A stretch of DNA of 64,000 nt from an uncultured Pseudomonadota bacterium (GTDB lineage Bacteria > Pseudomonadota > Gammaproteobacteria > Burkholderiales > Rhodocyclaceae), in assembly GCA_903870055.1 (NCBI GenBank), contig CAIQBG010000047.1, positions 32,239-96,238 on the forward strand, written 5' to 3'. The translations under genes and the position numbers were made by a program. The notes below the pieces were generated by a model, which worked only from the letters and a program-made list of their open reading frames with translations, had not been told where the DNA came from and searched no databases. Below, in pieces: positions 50,080 to 61,364 of the stretch. Each line of letters opens with the position of its first letter. Position 1 is the stretch's first letter.

Positions 50080-50994
50080 ATGATTCTGGATTTATTCACT
50101 GCTGTCGCCACACCGGATGATCGTGATAACGGTCAGGACAGCGTGCGTCGTCTATTCAAAGGCGCCCCGCCCAAAGTCTTATCGATTGCAGGTATTGACC
50201 CGAGCGGTGGGGCAGGACTGCTGGCCGACATCAAAACTTTTACTGCCCTCGGTGCCTATGGCTGCGGTGTGGTTGCCGGACTTACCGCACAAAGCACGCA
50301 AGGGGTGACCGCCGTACAACTGCCCAGTGCCGAATTTATCGGTGCGCAGCTTGATACGCTGCTCGCCGATGTGGAAATCCGTGCCATCAAAACCGGCATG
50401 CTGGGTCAGACGTCTAACGTACAAGTCGTTGCGGAAAAGCTGGCCAAGCACAGCCAGGACAACCTGGTGCTCGACCCGGTGATGATTGCCAAGAGCGGGG
50501 ACCATCTCCTGAATAAAGAAGCTACCGGCTTGTTACGCGACGCACTGGTGCCGTTGGCGCGCGTACTCACGCCCAATCTGCCTGAAGCCGGTGCATTGCT
50601 CGACGAGCGTGGTCCGGAAACGCCCAAGGAAATGACGCGCACCTGCGAACGTTTGCACAGGCTACTCAAGCAAGAAGAGAACCGCTGGATTCTGCTCAAG
50701 GGCGGTCATCTCCCCGGCGGCGAGCTCATCGACTTACTCTACGATGGCGATCGCATGATCGAGTTGCGTGCGGAACGTTTCGACACACGTCACACACACG
50801 GCACCGGCTGCGCATTATCGGCTGCCATTACCGCATTAATCCCGCAGTGCGCCGACATTCCCGAAGCCGTGATGCTGGCACATCGATGGCTGCAACAAGC
50901 TATTCGTCGTGCCGATGAATTACAAATTAGCCGTACACCACAAACCGGGCACGGGCCCGTTCACCACGCCCATGCTTTGTGCATTGCCTCATAA
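50080..50994 (+). CDS. thiD: Hydroxymethylpyrimidine/phosphomethylpyrimidine kinase ThiD
   Basis: Protein of 304 residues with a ribokinase fold. KVLSIAGIDPSGGAGLLADIKTF, VTAVQLPSAEFIGAQL, LDPVMIAKSG and the catalytic THGTGCALSAAI motif identify it. It phosphorylates HMP twice for thiamine synthesis. The first ~30 residues are an extra, non-conserved leader peptide. Start ATG 50080 directly follows the riboswitch; an internal GTG near 50142 preceded by AGGA would give a conventional N-terminus. It is 43 bases from thiC. Confidence 0.95.
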   Translation: MILDLFTAVATPDDRDNGQDSVRRLFKGAPPKVLSIAGIDPSGGAGLLADIKTFTALGAYGCGVVAGLTAQSTQGVTAVQLPSAEFIGAQLDTLLADVEIRAIKTGMLGQTSNVQVVAEKLAKHSQDNLVLDPVMIAKSGDHLLNKEATGLLRDALVPLARVLTPNLPEAGALLDERGPETPKEMTRTCERLHRLLKQEENRWILLKGGHLPGGELIDLLYDGDRMIELRAERFDTRHTHGTGCALSAAITALIPQCADIPEAVMLAHRWLQQAIRRADELQISRTPQTGHGPVHHAHALCIAS

Positions 50995-51028
50995 CGCAAC
51001 AGCAGAGAACCTCACAGAGAGTTTATAA

Positions 51029-52954
<1,926 letters not shown>

Positions 52955-52958
52955 CGGC

Positions 52959-52987
52959 GAGGGGGCTAAGCGTGTCTTAAGCCCCTC
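52959..52987 (+). other. Bulged GC-rich hairpin after thiC
   Basis: GAGGGG-G-CT-AAG (52959-52970) pairs with CTTAAGCCCCTC (52976-52987) with two bulges. No T-run follows, so it is a weak or rho-dependent terminator at best, or a transcript-end stabiliser. The next feature is the -10 box of mrcA. Confidence 0.4.
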
Positions 52988-52990
52988 CCG

Positions 52991-52996
52991 TATAAT
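52991..52996 (+). promoter_or_regulatory. -10 box of mrcA
   Basis: Perfect TATAAT 28 bases before the TTG start codon of mrcA, placing transcription start near 53003. The expected -35 position (around 52968-52973) reads AAGCGT and is not convincing, so promoter strength is uncertain. Confidence 0.5.
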
Positions 52997-53023
52997 CACG
53001 GAAATTCTTTACGGATCATAATC

Positions 53024-55303
53024 TTGCGCTGGTTCAACAAACTTCTGGTCACTCTGGCACTTCTCACCGTCATCGGCTTTAGCCTAGGCGGTGTGCTGGT
53101 CGCCTTCGCCTACCCGCAGCTCCCCTCGCTGGATGTGCTGACGGACTATCGTCCGAAGGTGCCATTACGGGTGTACACCTCAGACGGCGCGCTGATTGGT
53201 GAATTCGGCGAAGAACGGCGCCAGGTTGTTAAGATCAATCAGGTGCCAGATGTCATGAAACAAGCGATTCTGGCCGCCGAAGATGATCGTTTCTATCAGC
53301 ACTCCGGCGTCGACGTGTTCGGTTTCGCCCGTGCGGCTGCCGCCAACTTGGTATCCGGCGGCAAGAAGCAAGGCGCATCTACCATTACCATGCAGGTGGC
53401 GCGTAACTTCTTCCTGTCTTCGGAAAAAACCGTTACCCGTAAGCTGTACGAAGTGCTGCTGGCGCTAAAGATCGAAAAGAACCTCACCAAGGATCAGATC
53501 CTCGAGCTGTATATCAACCAGATCTATCTGGGCCAACGTTCCTATGGCTTTGCCTCTGCGGCACAGATTTACTACGGCAAGTCGCTTGGCCAACTAACAC
53601 CAGCCGAAGCGGCCATGTTGGCAGGCTTGCCTAAAGCACCCTCGGCCTACAACCCGGTGGTTAATCCAAAGCGCGCCAAGATCCGCCAGCAGTACGTGCT
53701 GCGTCGCATGCATGATCTGAATTATCTGACCGATGCACAATTTGAAGCAGCGCTGAACGAGCCGCTTAATGTAAAACGTCATGCCAACGAATTTGCTGTC
53801 CATGCCGATTACGTGGCTGAGATGGCGCGGCAGATGGCGAACGATCTGTTCCCGCAGGATATCTATACACGTGGTCTCACGGTGATCACCACGCTCAAAA
53901 AAGCCGATCAGGAAGCTGCGTATAAATCTATGCGCAATGCCGTGCTGGCCTACGATAAGCGTCATGGTTTCCGTGGTGCCGAGGGTTTTGTCGATCTTTC
54001 GAAGCTCAAGAACGAAGACGATGATGTCGATGATCTGCTCTCGAACTATCCGGATTCTGATCTGCTCAAACCGGCAGTCATTCTGGCGCTCGACCCGCAG
54101 AAGATTCGTCTCGCCGTTCGTGGCGGCGACCCGATGATTCTCACGGGCGATCAGATCAAGATTGCCCAATCGATGATGACCGACAAAGCGCCTGCCAATA
54201 AACGCCTGCGTCCGGGTGCTGTAGTGCGCGTTATCAAGGATGATAAGGGCGTCTGGCAACTGAGCCAGCTGCCAGAAGTTCAGGCAGGGTTTGTGGCGAT
54301 GTCGCCGACAGATGGTGCGGTACTCGCTCTGGTTGGTGGCTTTGACTACACCCTGAACAAGTACAACCACATCACCCAGGCATGGCGTCAGCCGGGCTCA
54401 TCATTCAAGCCGTTTATCTACTCGGCAGCGCTGGAAAAAGGCTTTACCCCAGCCAGCATTGTGGAAGATAGCCCAATTACGATTGGCTCAGCAGAAACAG
54501 GTTCTAGCGCCTGGACACCAAAAAACTACGATGGCAAGTACGAAGGCCCGATGCGCTTACGTACCGCGCTAGCCAAATCCAAGAACATGGTGTCGATCCG
54601 CATTCTGCAGGCTTCCGGCGTTAAATATGCGCAGGAATATGTCGCGCGCTTCGGTTTTGATGCCGAGAAGCACCCACCCTATCTGACGATGGCACTAGGT
54701 GCCGGTTCGGTTACCCCATGGCAGATGGCACGCGCCTACACCGTGTTTGCCAATGGGGGCTACCTGGTGAATCCGTACATCGTCCAGGAAATCCGTGATG
54801 AAAAGGGTGCTGTATTAGCGCAAGCCCAACCGGTTATTGCTGGCGATACGGCACCGCGCGTCATCGAAGCACGCAATGCTTTTGTGATGGATAGCATGCT
54901 GCGTGACGTGACGATCTACGGTACCGCGGCCAAGGCCTCTGCTCAACTGAAACGCACCGATCTGGCGGGCAAGACCGGCACCACCAATGAACACGTTGAC
55001 GCTTGGTTCTGCGGCTACCAACTCACCATTGCTGGCTGTGCCTGGATGGGCTTTGATCAACCCCGCAACCTGGGCAACGGTGAAACCGGTGGCCAGGCTG
55101 CCCTGCCCATCTGGATTGGCACGATGGAAACTGCGCTGCAAGGTGTACCGCAAGGCACGCAGCCAGCGCCTGAAGGCGTTGTCTCAGTGGATGTTGCCAG
55201 CACACGCCGCGGTGGCACGGCCAAAGAGTTCTTCTTTAAAGATAACGTGCCCGCATCGATTGAACCCGAGCCCGCCGATTCAGGTGCAAAGCCGGTCGAC
55301 TAA
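53024..55303 (+). CDS. mrcA: Class A penicillin-binding protein 1A
   Basis: Protein of 759 residues. An N-terminal membrane helix (~5-30), a GT51 transglycosylase domain with AAEDDRFYQHSGVDVFG and GASTITMQVARN, an OB-like insertion (~300-400), then a transpeptidase with Ser in PGSSFKP, SKN-type box AKSKNM, and KTGTTNEH. It both polymerises and crosslinks peptidoglycan. No in-frame ATG or GTG is available upstream, so a TTG start at 53024 is used. Paired with mtgA at 17.7 kb for glycan synthesis. Confidence 0.96.
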   Translation: MRWFNKLLVTLALLTVIGFSLGGVLVAFAYPQLPSLDVLTDYRPKVPLRVYTSDGALIGEFGEERRQVVKINQVPDVMKQAILAAEDDRFYQHSGVDVFGFARAAAANLVSGGKKQGASTITMQVARNFFLSSEKTVTRKLYEVLLALKIEKNLTKDQILELYINQIYLGQRSYGFASAAQIYYGKSLGQLTPAEAAMLAGLPKAPSAYNPVVNPKRAKIRQQYVLRRMHDLNYLTDAQFEAALNEPLNVKRHANEFAVHADYVAEMARQMANDLFPQDIYTRGLTVITTLKKADQEAAYKSMRNAVLAYDKRHGFRGAEGFVDLSKLKNEDDDVDDLLSNYPDSDLLKPAVILALDPQKIRLAVRGGDPMILTGDQIKIAQSMMTDKAPANKRLRPGAVVRVIKDDKGVWQLSQLPEVQAGFVAMSPTDGAVLALVGGFDYTLNKYNHITQAWRQPGSSFKPFIYSAALEKGFTPASIVEDSPITIGSAETGSSAWTPKNYDGKYEGPMRLRTALAKSKNMVSIRILQASGVKYAQEYVARFGFDAEKHPPYLTMALGAGSVTPWQMARAYTVFANGGYLVNPYIVQEIRDEKGAVLAQAQPVIAGDTAPRVIEARNAFVMDSMLRDVTIYGTAAKASAQLKRTDLAGKTGTTNEHVDAWFCGYQLTIAGCAWMGFDQPRNLGNGETGGQAALPIWIGTMETALQGVPQGTQPAPEGVVSVDVASTRRGGTAKEFFFKDNVPASIEPEPADSGAKPVD

Positions 55304-55326
55304 TACAACGCGTCGTAACGAACGAC

Positions 55327-55653
55327 TTAGGCCAGATTCAGCTGAATCTGGCCTTGTTGTTTGAGGATCTCGATCAGACGTTGATCCAGCGCCTCGCCGG
55401 TACGTGTGTCGACCCACCCCAATTTGTCATCATGACGAAAATGAAAGCCGCCTGAGCGAGCTGCAACCCATAACTCCTTGGCGATCATATGCGGGCTAAC
55501 GATGATCTTGCTGCCATCTGCACATTCGATTTCCAGAATGCCACTCTGCATTTCAAAGTCCACATCGGCGCCCTCATCTGCAGCACGCTCCACGGCATTC
55601 TCGATACGCGCCAAGGCCAACCGGCAACATTCAGCAAACTCTTTTTCGTCCAT
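55327..55653 (-). CDS. cyaY: Frataxin homologue CyaY
   Basis: Protein of 108 residues with the frataxin fold. An acidic first helix (MDEKEFAECCRLALARIENAVERA) is followed by DVDFEMQSGILEIECADGSKIIVS, WVAARSGGFHFR and W-x-DTRTGE. It binds iron and tunes iron-sulfur cluster assembly on IscS. The start at 55653 matches family N-termini; an upstream alternative at 55689 would overlap the divergent lptM promoter region. Convergent with mrcA. Confidence 0.94.
   Translation of the reverse strand: MDEKEFAECCRLALARIENAVERAADEGADVDFEMQSGILEIECADGSKIIVSPHMIAKELWVAARSGGFHFRHDDKLGWVDTRTGEALDQRLIEILKQQGQIQLNLA
55330..55362 (+). terminator. Terminator of mrcA, embedded in cyaY 3' coding sequence
   Basis: A perfect 24-base palindrome (10-bp stem GGCCAGATTC/GAATCTGGCC, loop AGCT) at 55330-55353 is followed by TTGTTGTTT on the plus strand. 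It therefore looks like a rho-independent terminator for mrcA that also encodes the last codons of the convergent cyaY. Confidence 0.7.
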
Positions 55654-55729
55654 GATTTCTATGTGAGATCTAATTACACAAGCGGCCATTCTAACGGGTT
55701 GTCAGTCGCCTGCGTGATAACATCACGCC

Positions 55730-55978
55730 ATGCGTAATCAGCCTATTTCCCATCGTTACCGTCACCTAGCCAGCGGCCTGCTGACGGCGATCCTACTTTC
55801 TGCCTGTGGCATCAAAGGGGGTCTATATCTGGCTCCTAATCAACTGCCTAATGCCAGGCCTCCGGCTGGTTCGGAAGAAGCCCAGAAAAAACAGGCCGAA
55901 GAACAGGTTGTCCCAGCGGAAGCACTCCGCAACCCAAGCACAGCATCGCCCGCCGACATGCTGACCAATCCTTTCTGA
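55730..55978 (+). CDS. lptM: LPS translocon maturation lipoprotein LptM (YifL-like)
   Basis: Protein of 82 residues. A signal segment ends in lipobox LLSAC with Cys26, followed by GIKGGLYLAPNQ, the short conserved LptM stretch (family: CGQKGPLYLP). LptM promotes native disulfide formation in LptD at the outer membrane. The gene lies in the conserved cyaY-lptM-lysA neighbourhood and precedes lysA by 20 bases. Confidence 0.85.
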   Translation: MRNQPISHRYRHLASGLLTAILLSACGIKGGLYLAPNQLPNARPPAGSEEAQKKQAEEQVVPAEALRNPSTASPADMLTNPF

Positions 55979-55998
55979 TTTCACCAGACGCCCTAACT

Positions 55999-57285
55999 AT
56001 GTCGCAACGCCAATTCCACCACAGCCGTCACTTGAATGACCGTGAGCAGACACTGCACTTCGAAAGCTGCAGCCTGCAATCGATCGCCAATACCTTTGGC
56101 ACCCCGGCCTATGTGTATTCACGTGCTGCACTGACCGACGCCTACAACGCATTTGCCGAAACGCTGGCGGCACACCCTGCTGGCAAAGAGGGTCTGGTCT
56201 GTTTTGCTGTTAAAGCCAATAGCAATCTCGGCGTGCTTAGCCTGTTTGCTCAACTGGGTTCTGGTTTTGACATTGTCTCGGGTGGCGAACTGTCACGGGT
56301 GCTCGCTGCCGGTGGCAACCCGCAGAAGGTTGTCTTCTCGGGCGTAGGCAAAACCGAAGCAGAAATGGTTGCTGCACTCAATGCCGGCATCCTCTGTTTC
56401 AACGTGGAATCGGCTAGCGAACTGGATCGGCTATCAGCAGTAGCCACTCGCCTTGGCAAACGCGCCCCGATCAGCCTGCGCGTTAACCCTGACGTAGATG
56501 CCAAGACGCACCCTTACATCTCGACCGGCCTGAAAGAAAACAAATTCGGCGTCCCAATCACCGATGCTTTAGCTCTCTATCGTCATGCAGCTTCGCTGCC
56601 TGCCATTGAAGTAACCGGTATTGATTGCCATATTGGTTCGCAATTGCTCGATCCGTCGCCATTTGTAGAAGCGCTGGAACGTATCCTGCCGTTGATCGAC
56701 ACATTAAAGAACGAAGGCATTCACCTGCATCACATCGATCTAGGTGGCGGTCTGGGCATCTACTATCACGATGGACAAACTGAGCCGGTGGTTGCGGACT
56801 ACCTGCGCCCATTGCTTGACCGCTTAACCGGACGCGGCTTGCGCGTCCTACTGGAACCGGGCCGTCGCCTGGTAGGCAATGCTGGTGTTCTGCTCACCAA
56901 AGTGGAATACCTGAAGCACGGCGAAGACAAACACTTCGCCATCGTTGATGCTGCCATGAACGATCTGGCCCGTCCTGCGCTCTACGAAGCGTGGCACGAC
57001 ATCGTGGCTGTCAAACCGCATAACGGCGAAGCACGCACTTACGATATCGTTGGCCCAGTCTGCGAAACCGGTGACTTCCTTGGCCAGGCGCGCCCGCTGG
57101 CGTTGCAGCAGGGCGATCTGCTGGCAGTCTTATCGGCTGGCGCCTACGGCATGGTGATGAGTTCGAACTACAACACACGTCCACGCGCAGCAGAAATACT
57201 GATCGATGGCGACAAAACCCATCTGGTACGCGAACGTGAAACCGTAGCCAGCCTCTACGCGGGCGAAAAAACCGTCAAGTTCTGA
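55999..57285 (+). CDS. lysA: Diaminopimelate decarboxylase LysA
   Basis: Protein of 428 residues, fold-III PLP enzyme making L-lysine from meso-diaminopimelate. The PLP Lys lies in LVCFAVKANSNLGVLSL; HIGSQLLD, HIDLGGGLGIYY, LEPGRRLVGNAGVLLT and the C-terminal SAGAYGMVMSSNYNTRPR give PLP and substrate residues including the interface Cys in VCETGD. The enzyme's substrate comes from DapF, encoded at 62.0-62.9 kb on the other strand. Confidence 0.96.
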   Translation: MSQRQFHHSRHLNDREQTLHFESCSLQSIANTFGTPAYVYSRAALTDAYNAFAETLAAHPAGKEGLVCFAVKANSNLGVLSLFAQLGSGFDIVSGGELSRVLAAGGNPQKVVFSGVGKTEAEMVAALNAGILCFNVESASELDRLSAVATRLGKRAPISLRVNPDVDAKTHPYISTGLKENKFGVPITDALALYRHAASLPAIEVTGIDCHIGSQLLDPSPFVEALERILPLIDTLKNEGIHLHHIDLGGGLGIYYHDGQTEPVVADYLRPLLDRLTGRGLRVLLEPGRRLVGNAGVLLTKVEYLKHGEDKHFAIVDAAMNDLARPALYEAWHDIVAVKPHNGEARTYDIVGPVCETGDFLGQARPLALQQGDLLAVLSAGAYGMVMSSNYNTRPRAAEILIDGDKTHLVRERETVASLYAGEKTVKF

Positions 57286-57301
57286 GCTGCTATCGCGAGT
57301 T

Positions 57302-58186
57302 CTAGCGCGGTAGTACGATCAGCAGGGCAATGGGAATAAAAACCAAACCCGCCAGGTTGCCGATCATCACGATCGAAGCCACCTTGTGCGGCTCCTGGTT
57401 ATAGCGTTCAGCGAACATATAATTAAGCACAGCGGGCGGTAACGAGCCGAACAATATCAGCTGTGCAATAAATGAATCCGATAAATTAAGCGACCAACCA
57501 ATTAAGGCGGCGGTACCCATACCGGCGACCGGCCGCACTACGGCAGCCACCAGACTGGCGGTACTTTCAGAAAACTTCACATCGCACAGGCGTACGCCCA
57601 GCGCAAAGAGCATTAGCGGCACGGAGATGTCACCCAGCATGCGGATCGCAAACATCAACGGTTGCCAGAGGTGAATCTCCATCACATTAAAGACGAGCCC
57701 CAGCACGGCAGCCTGAATCATCGGGATCTTCCAGATGTCTCGCATTCTGGCGTTGTGATCCAGAATCCATGGACCAATCGTGAAGTGGATCGTGTTTGAC
57801 ACAAGAAAAAGCACGACGGCCGCAGCCATTCCGTCTTTACCAAAGGCTAGCAAGGCCAGCGGAATCCCGAGGTTGCCGCTGTTGTTGATCATGATGGGTA
57901 GACCCACCGTCTTTGGTGCCTCGTGCAAGCCGCGTGCGGTTACATATCCGATCAGGCCACAGGCAAAAATTGAGATGGCCGCAGCAGCTGCCAGCCAGAC
58001 ATATTCGTGAATATGAAAATCACCGCCTGCCATGACGGTAAAAACCATCGCCGGCGTGAAGTAATCCATATTGAGGCGGTTAGCGACCGCCATTTCCGGT
58101 TTGTTCTTGCGACCCGCCCAGACACCCACCGCAACCACGGCGATAACGGGGAAGATCACTTCGAGAATACGGATGAATAGTTCCAT
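57302..58186 (-). CDS. AEC family transporter
   Basis: Protein of 294 residues with about ten hydrophobic helices of the auxin-efflux-carrier fold. Marker segments are NRLNMDYFTPAMVFTVMAGG near the N-terminus, MINNSGNLGIPLALLAFG in the first half and LFALGVRLCD in the second. Bacterial members export or take up small organic acids such as malate or malonate; cargo is unknown. It follows the DMT transporter gene by six bases, as the last gene of the lpxL-to-AEC run, and is convergent with lysA. Confidence 0.88.
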   Translation of the reverse strand: MELFIRILEVIFPVIAVVAVGVWAGRKNKPEMAVANRLNMDYFTPAMVFTVMAGGDFHIHEYVWLAAAAAISIFACGLIGYVTARGLHEAPKTVGLPIMINNSGNLGIPLALLAFGKDGMAAAVVLFLVSNTIHFTIGPWILDHNARMRDIWKIPMIQAAVLGLVFNVMEIHLWQPLMFAIRMLGDISVPLMLFALGVRLCDVKFSESTASLVAAVVRPVAGMGTAALIGWSLNLSDSFIAQLILFGSLPPAVLNYMFAERYNQEPHKVASIVMIGNLAGLVFIPIALLIVLPR

Positions 58187-58192
58187 GACACG

Positions 58193-59110
58193 TTAATTTC
58201 TGGCAGTTAGGCGGCGTTCAAGCAACCAGCTTACAAAGGACAACAAGAGCAAACCAGCACCGATCAGCAGGATACCCGCAATTTCATACTCGCTAAATCC
58301 TTCATGCAAAATCACACGAGAAGAGATGATCGCAATCACCGGCGTACCCAGAACCAGCAGGCTTGCCTCCCAGGCTGGCACACGATCAAGAATCGATGTC
58401 CACAACCACCAGCAGAATGCCGTACTGATTAAAGTGAGGACCAGCATGATGCCGATAAAATCAGATGTCCACATCACCGGCGGTTCGTCTGCAAAAGCAG
58501 CAATTAACCCTACAGGCACACTGCCTATCAGATTAGTCCAGGCAGTCAACGACAGAAGATTAACCCGTGACTGAACACGCAATTGCTTCACTAATACCGT
58601 ACCCATAGCCCAGCAAACTGCGGCGCCGATACCCAGGCTATTGCTCAGCCAATCTGCCTGTAGATGCCATGGTTCGATAATCAGAATCAATCCGGCCAGG
58701 ATACCGATCACGGCCAGCCACTGGGCACCCCGTACCCGCTCACCAAGCATCGGCCAGGCCAACAGCAATGTCCAGATGGGCATGGTATAGACCAGCACGG
58801 CCGTTTTACCTGCCGCACCAAATTTCAAGCTAAAGGTCTGGAGCAGCATAAAACCAGCAACCTGACACAAACTAATCAACACGACAGCACGGGGCACCTC
58901 TAGCTTAAGGGGCTGCCGCAAGATCTTTAACGCAATAAACAGTGCGATGGCGCCACCAAAGACCCGTATGAAGGTCAGCGTGAACGGCGGCGCAAAGCTC
59001 AATGCCTGCTTCGCCAACACCCATGTGTAGCCCCAGAGAAGGGATAGCACAACAATGCCTAATACCGCCCAGATGCGTGCTTTTGAAGCTGGAGCGATAG
59101 AACCAGACAT
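58193..59110 (-). CDS. DMT superfamily (EamA) transporter
   Basis: Protein of 305 residues with ten predicted transmembrane helices in two EamA repeats (~8-140 and ~155-295). The opening LWGYTWVLAKQALSFAPPFTLTFIRVFGGAIAL and the second-repeat VLGTPVIAIISSRVILHE are typical. Family members export amino acids and other metabolites; the substrate is unassigned. Its ATG overlaps the rlmI stop by one base (TGATG), implying translational coupling. Confidence 0.9.
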   Translation of the reverse strand: MSGSIAPASKARIWAVLGIVVLSLLWGYTWVLAKQALSFAPPFTLTFIRVFGGAIALFIALKILRQPLKLEVPRAVVLISLCQVAGFMLLQTFSLKFGAAGKTAVLVYTMPIWTLLLAWPMLGERVRGAQWLAVIGILAGLILIIEPWHLQADWLSNSLGIGAAVCWAMGTVLVKQLRVQSRVNLLSLTAWTNLIGSVPVGLIAAFADEPPVMWTSDFIGIMLVLTLISTAFCWWLWTSILDRVPAWEASLLVLGTPVIAIISSRVILHEGFSEYEIAGILLIGAGLLLLSFVSWLLERRLTARN

Positions 59111-60330
59111 CAGGAAGCTTCGACCAGCAAACCTTTCAGGTACTCGCCCTCAGGCGCTGCCAATCCAACCGGATGATCGCTTGACGCCATCAGGCGGCGC
59201 AGGATACGTGCATCGCGCCCAGCATCTGATGCAGCACTCGCCACAATTTTCTGAAACAACTCGATGCCGATACCACCGGAACAGGAATAGGTCATCAGCA
59301 AACCACCCGGGGCCAGCAACTTGAATCCGAATAGATTAATGTCCTTATAAGCACGCGCAGCCTGATCGGCATGCGCTGCCGATGGTGCAAATTTGGGCGG
59401 ATCCAGCACGATGAGATCGAATTTCTCCCCGGCCTTATGATAATCGCGTAGCGCCTGGAACACATCCGCATCGCGCCATTCGGCACGGCTCGCATCCAGA
59501 TGGGGATTCATGGACAGGTTTGCTCTAGCCTGCTCGAGTGCAGGACCCGATGAATCAATCGACATCACCGAGGCTGCACCACCCGCCAACGCCTGCAATG
59601 AAAAGCCGCCGGTATAGCAGAAGCAGTTGAGCACACGCCGATCTTGCGCCAAAGCACGCAACATCATGCGATTGTCGCGTTGGTCCAGATAGAAACCTGT
59701 CTTGTGCCCACCTACGACGTCTACGCCAAATCGAACACCATGCTCATCAATTTGCGGAAAGGCATCTGCCGGTGCCTCGTTCAATCCTTTGCCGGCAATC
59801 CAACCTGTTAGAGGTTCCAAGCCTTCCAGCCTTCGCACTTCGGAATCAGAACGCTCATAAATCTGTTGGCAACCTGTGGCCTGCGCAATGCCAGCGACAA
59901 TCGCTTCGCGCCAGGCATCTGCGCCAGCACTCGTAAGTTGTAGCACCACCGTATCGCCATATCGATCGGCAATAACGCCAGGTAGGCCATCGGCTTCACC
60001 ATGGATCAGTCGTTCTCCGGCCGGTTCGCTCTGCACGCCTCGCAAGGCGATCCAACCAGCACGGCGGGCAACTGCCTGCGCGACACGACGCTTGAAGAAT
60101 GCATGGTCGATGATCTCTGTCGGATCAAACGTCCAGACGCGGGCACGAATCTTCGACTCCGGGCTCCAGGCTGCTCGCCCCATGGCAACGCCATGCTCAT
60201 CTTCAACAATCACCGTATCGCCGGAACGGGCACGACCCTTGAGGGTAGCCACTGAACCAGCAAAGATCCAGGGGTGACGACGACGGACGGAGCCGGATTT
60301 ACCGGATTGCAAAATCAGAGTGGCTGTCAT
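59110..60330 (-). CDS. rlmI: 23S rRNA cytosine-1962 C5-methyltransferase RlmI
   Basis: Protein of 406 residues. An N-terminal PUA domain (HPWIFAGSVATLKG...GDTVIVEDEHG) precedes an EEHEE connecting part and a Rossmann methyltransferase (~200-400) with VVGGHKTGFYLDQRDNRM, FCYTGGFSLQALAGGA and the catalytic-loop region DLIVLDPPKFAPS. Terminal MTYSCSGGIG includes a conserved Cys. It methylates 23S rRNA at position 1962. Four-base overlap with xerC. Confidence 0.94.
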   Translation of the reverse strand: MTATLILQSGKSGSVRRRHPWIFAGSVATLKGRARSGDTVIVEDEHGVAMGRAAWSPESKIRARVWTFDPTEIIDHAFFKRRVAQAVARRAGWIALRGVQSEPAGERLIHGEADGLPGVIADRYGDTVVLQLTSAGADAWREAIVAGIAQATGCQQIYERSDSEVRRLEGLEPLTGWIAGKGLNEAPADAFPQIDEHGVRFGVDVVGGHKTGFYLDQRDNRMMLRALAQDRRVLNCFCYTGGFSLQALAGGAASVMSIDSSGPALEQARANLSMNPHLDASRAEWRDADVFQALRDYHKAGEKFDLIVLDPPKFAPSAAHADQAARAYKDINLFGFKLLAPGGLLMTYSCSGGIGIELFQKIVASAASDAGRDARILRRLMASSDHPVGLAAPEGEYLKGLLVEAS

Positions 60331-61346
60331 GTTGCTTTTTTATCTTCTTGTTCGGGGTTGAAGCGGCTGGCATCGGCTTGCGCCATCGCCTCTTTACTGC
60401 GGTGCGCACGGGGGTGCGCCTGATCATAGACCTGAGCCAGATGCTGGAAATCGAGATGGGTATAAACCTGTGTCGAGGCAATGCTGGCGTGGCCGAGCAT
60501 CTCCTGCACGGCACGCAGATCACCTGATCCCTGAAGCATATGGGTTGCGAACGAGTGGCGCAACTGGTGTGGATGAATACGTTGTGGCAAACCCTGTTGC
60601 TGCCCGTGCCGATTTAGCCGAAGCTGAATAGTGCGTGGCGTGATCCGCTTGCCCTGCTGCCCCAAAAACAAGGCTGGCTCGTCTTCTGCTTTCAACAACT
60701 GGGCACGCACGTTCAACCAGGTCTCAACCGCTGTTTGCGCTGTACGACCTACCGGCACTACACGCGTTTTGTTGCGTTTGCCCAGCACGCGGACTTCGCC
60801 CTCGCGCAGATCGGTCAGGCAATCCATGTCCAGCCCGACTAACTCCGACAGACGAATCCCCGAGGAATAAAACAGTTCAAAAATCGCCTGGTCCCGACAT
60901 TGCAGCACTTGTTCGCGTACCGAATTCCGGCTCGGGGTCTCGGCAGCAACCACGGGATTGAGCAGACGAAAAGCTTCATCGACGGACAACGCATCAGGCA
61001 ATCGTTTCGGGTGTTTGGGTGCGTGCAAGCCTTCGGCGACGTTCGCGTCGAGTACCCCTCGACGCGCTAACCATCGGAGCAATCCACGCCAGGCAGATAA
61101 AGCTCGGGCAATCGAACGGCCCGACAAACCGGATGCATGCAGACGGCCAACAAAACGCCTCAGATCAAGCGCTGTGAGTTCTGCTGGCGATGTATTGCCG
61201 GCGAGCGACTGCAGCCGCCGCAAATCGCGCTCGTAATTGCTTAAGGTATGCGGCGATACGCGCCGCTGATCCCGGAGTTCCGCCAGCCAGTCTTCGGTAC
61301 CCGGCCACAGCGGTATCGGTGTAGCAGACGGTTCCGGTTCACTCAT
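60327..61346 (-). CDS. xerC: Tyrosine recombinase XerC
   Basis: Protein of 339 residues. A SAM-like DNA-binding N-domain (~15-105) is followed by the catalytic domain with Arg in SSGIRLSELVGLD, Lys in GKRNKTRVV, His-x-x-Arg in HPHQLRHSFATHML, HxW-type LGHASIASTQVY and nucleophilic Tyr in VYTHLDF. With XerD it resolves chromosome dimers at dif. A C-terminal extension (~15 residues) is longer than usual. The dapF-DUF484-xerC order is conserved in proteobacteria. Confidence 0.95.
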   Translation of the reverse strand: MSEPEPSATPIPLWPGTEDWLAELRDQRRVSPHTLSNYERDLRRLQSLAGNTSPAELTALDLRRFVGRLHASGLSGRSIARALSAWRGLLRWLARRGVLDANVAEGLHAPKHPKRLPDALSVDEAFRLLNPVVAAETPSRNSVREQVLQCRDQAIFELFYSSGIRLSELVGLDMDCLTDLREGEVRVLGKRNKTRVVPVGRTAQTAVETWLNVRAQLLKAEDEPALFLGQQGKRITPRTIQLRLNRHGQQQGLPQRIHPHQLRHSFATHMLQGSGDLRAVQEMLGHASIASTQVYTHLDFQHLAQVYDQAHPRAHRSKEAMAQADASRFNPEQEDKKAT

Positions 61347-61364
61347 GTCATGCGGTGTAAAAAA

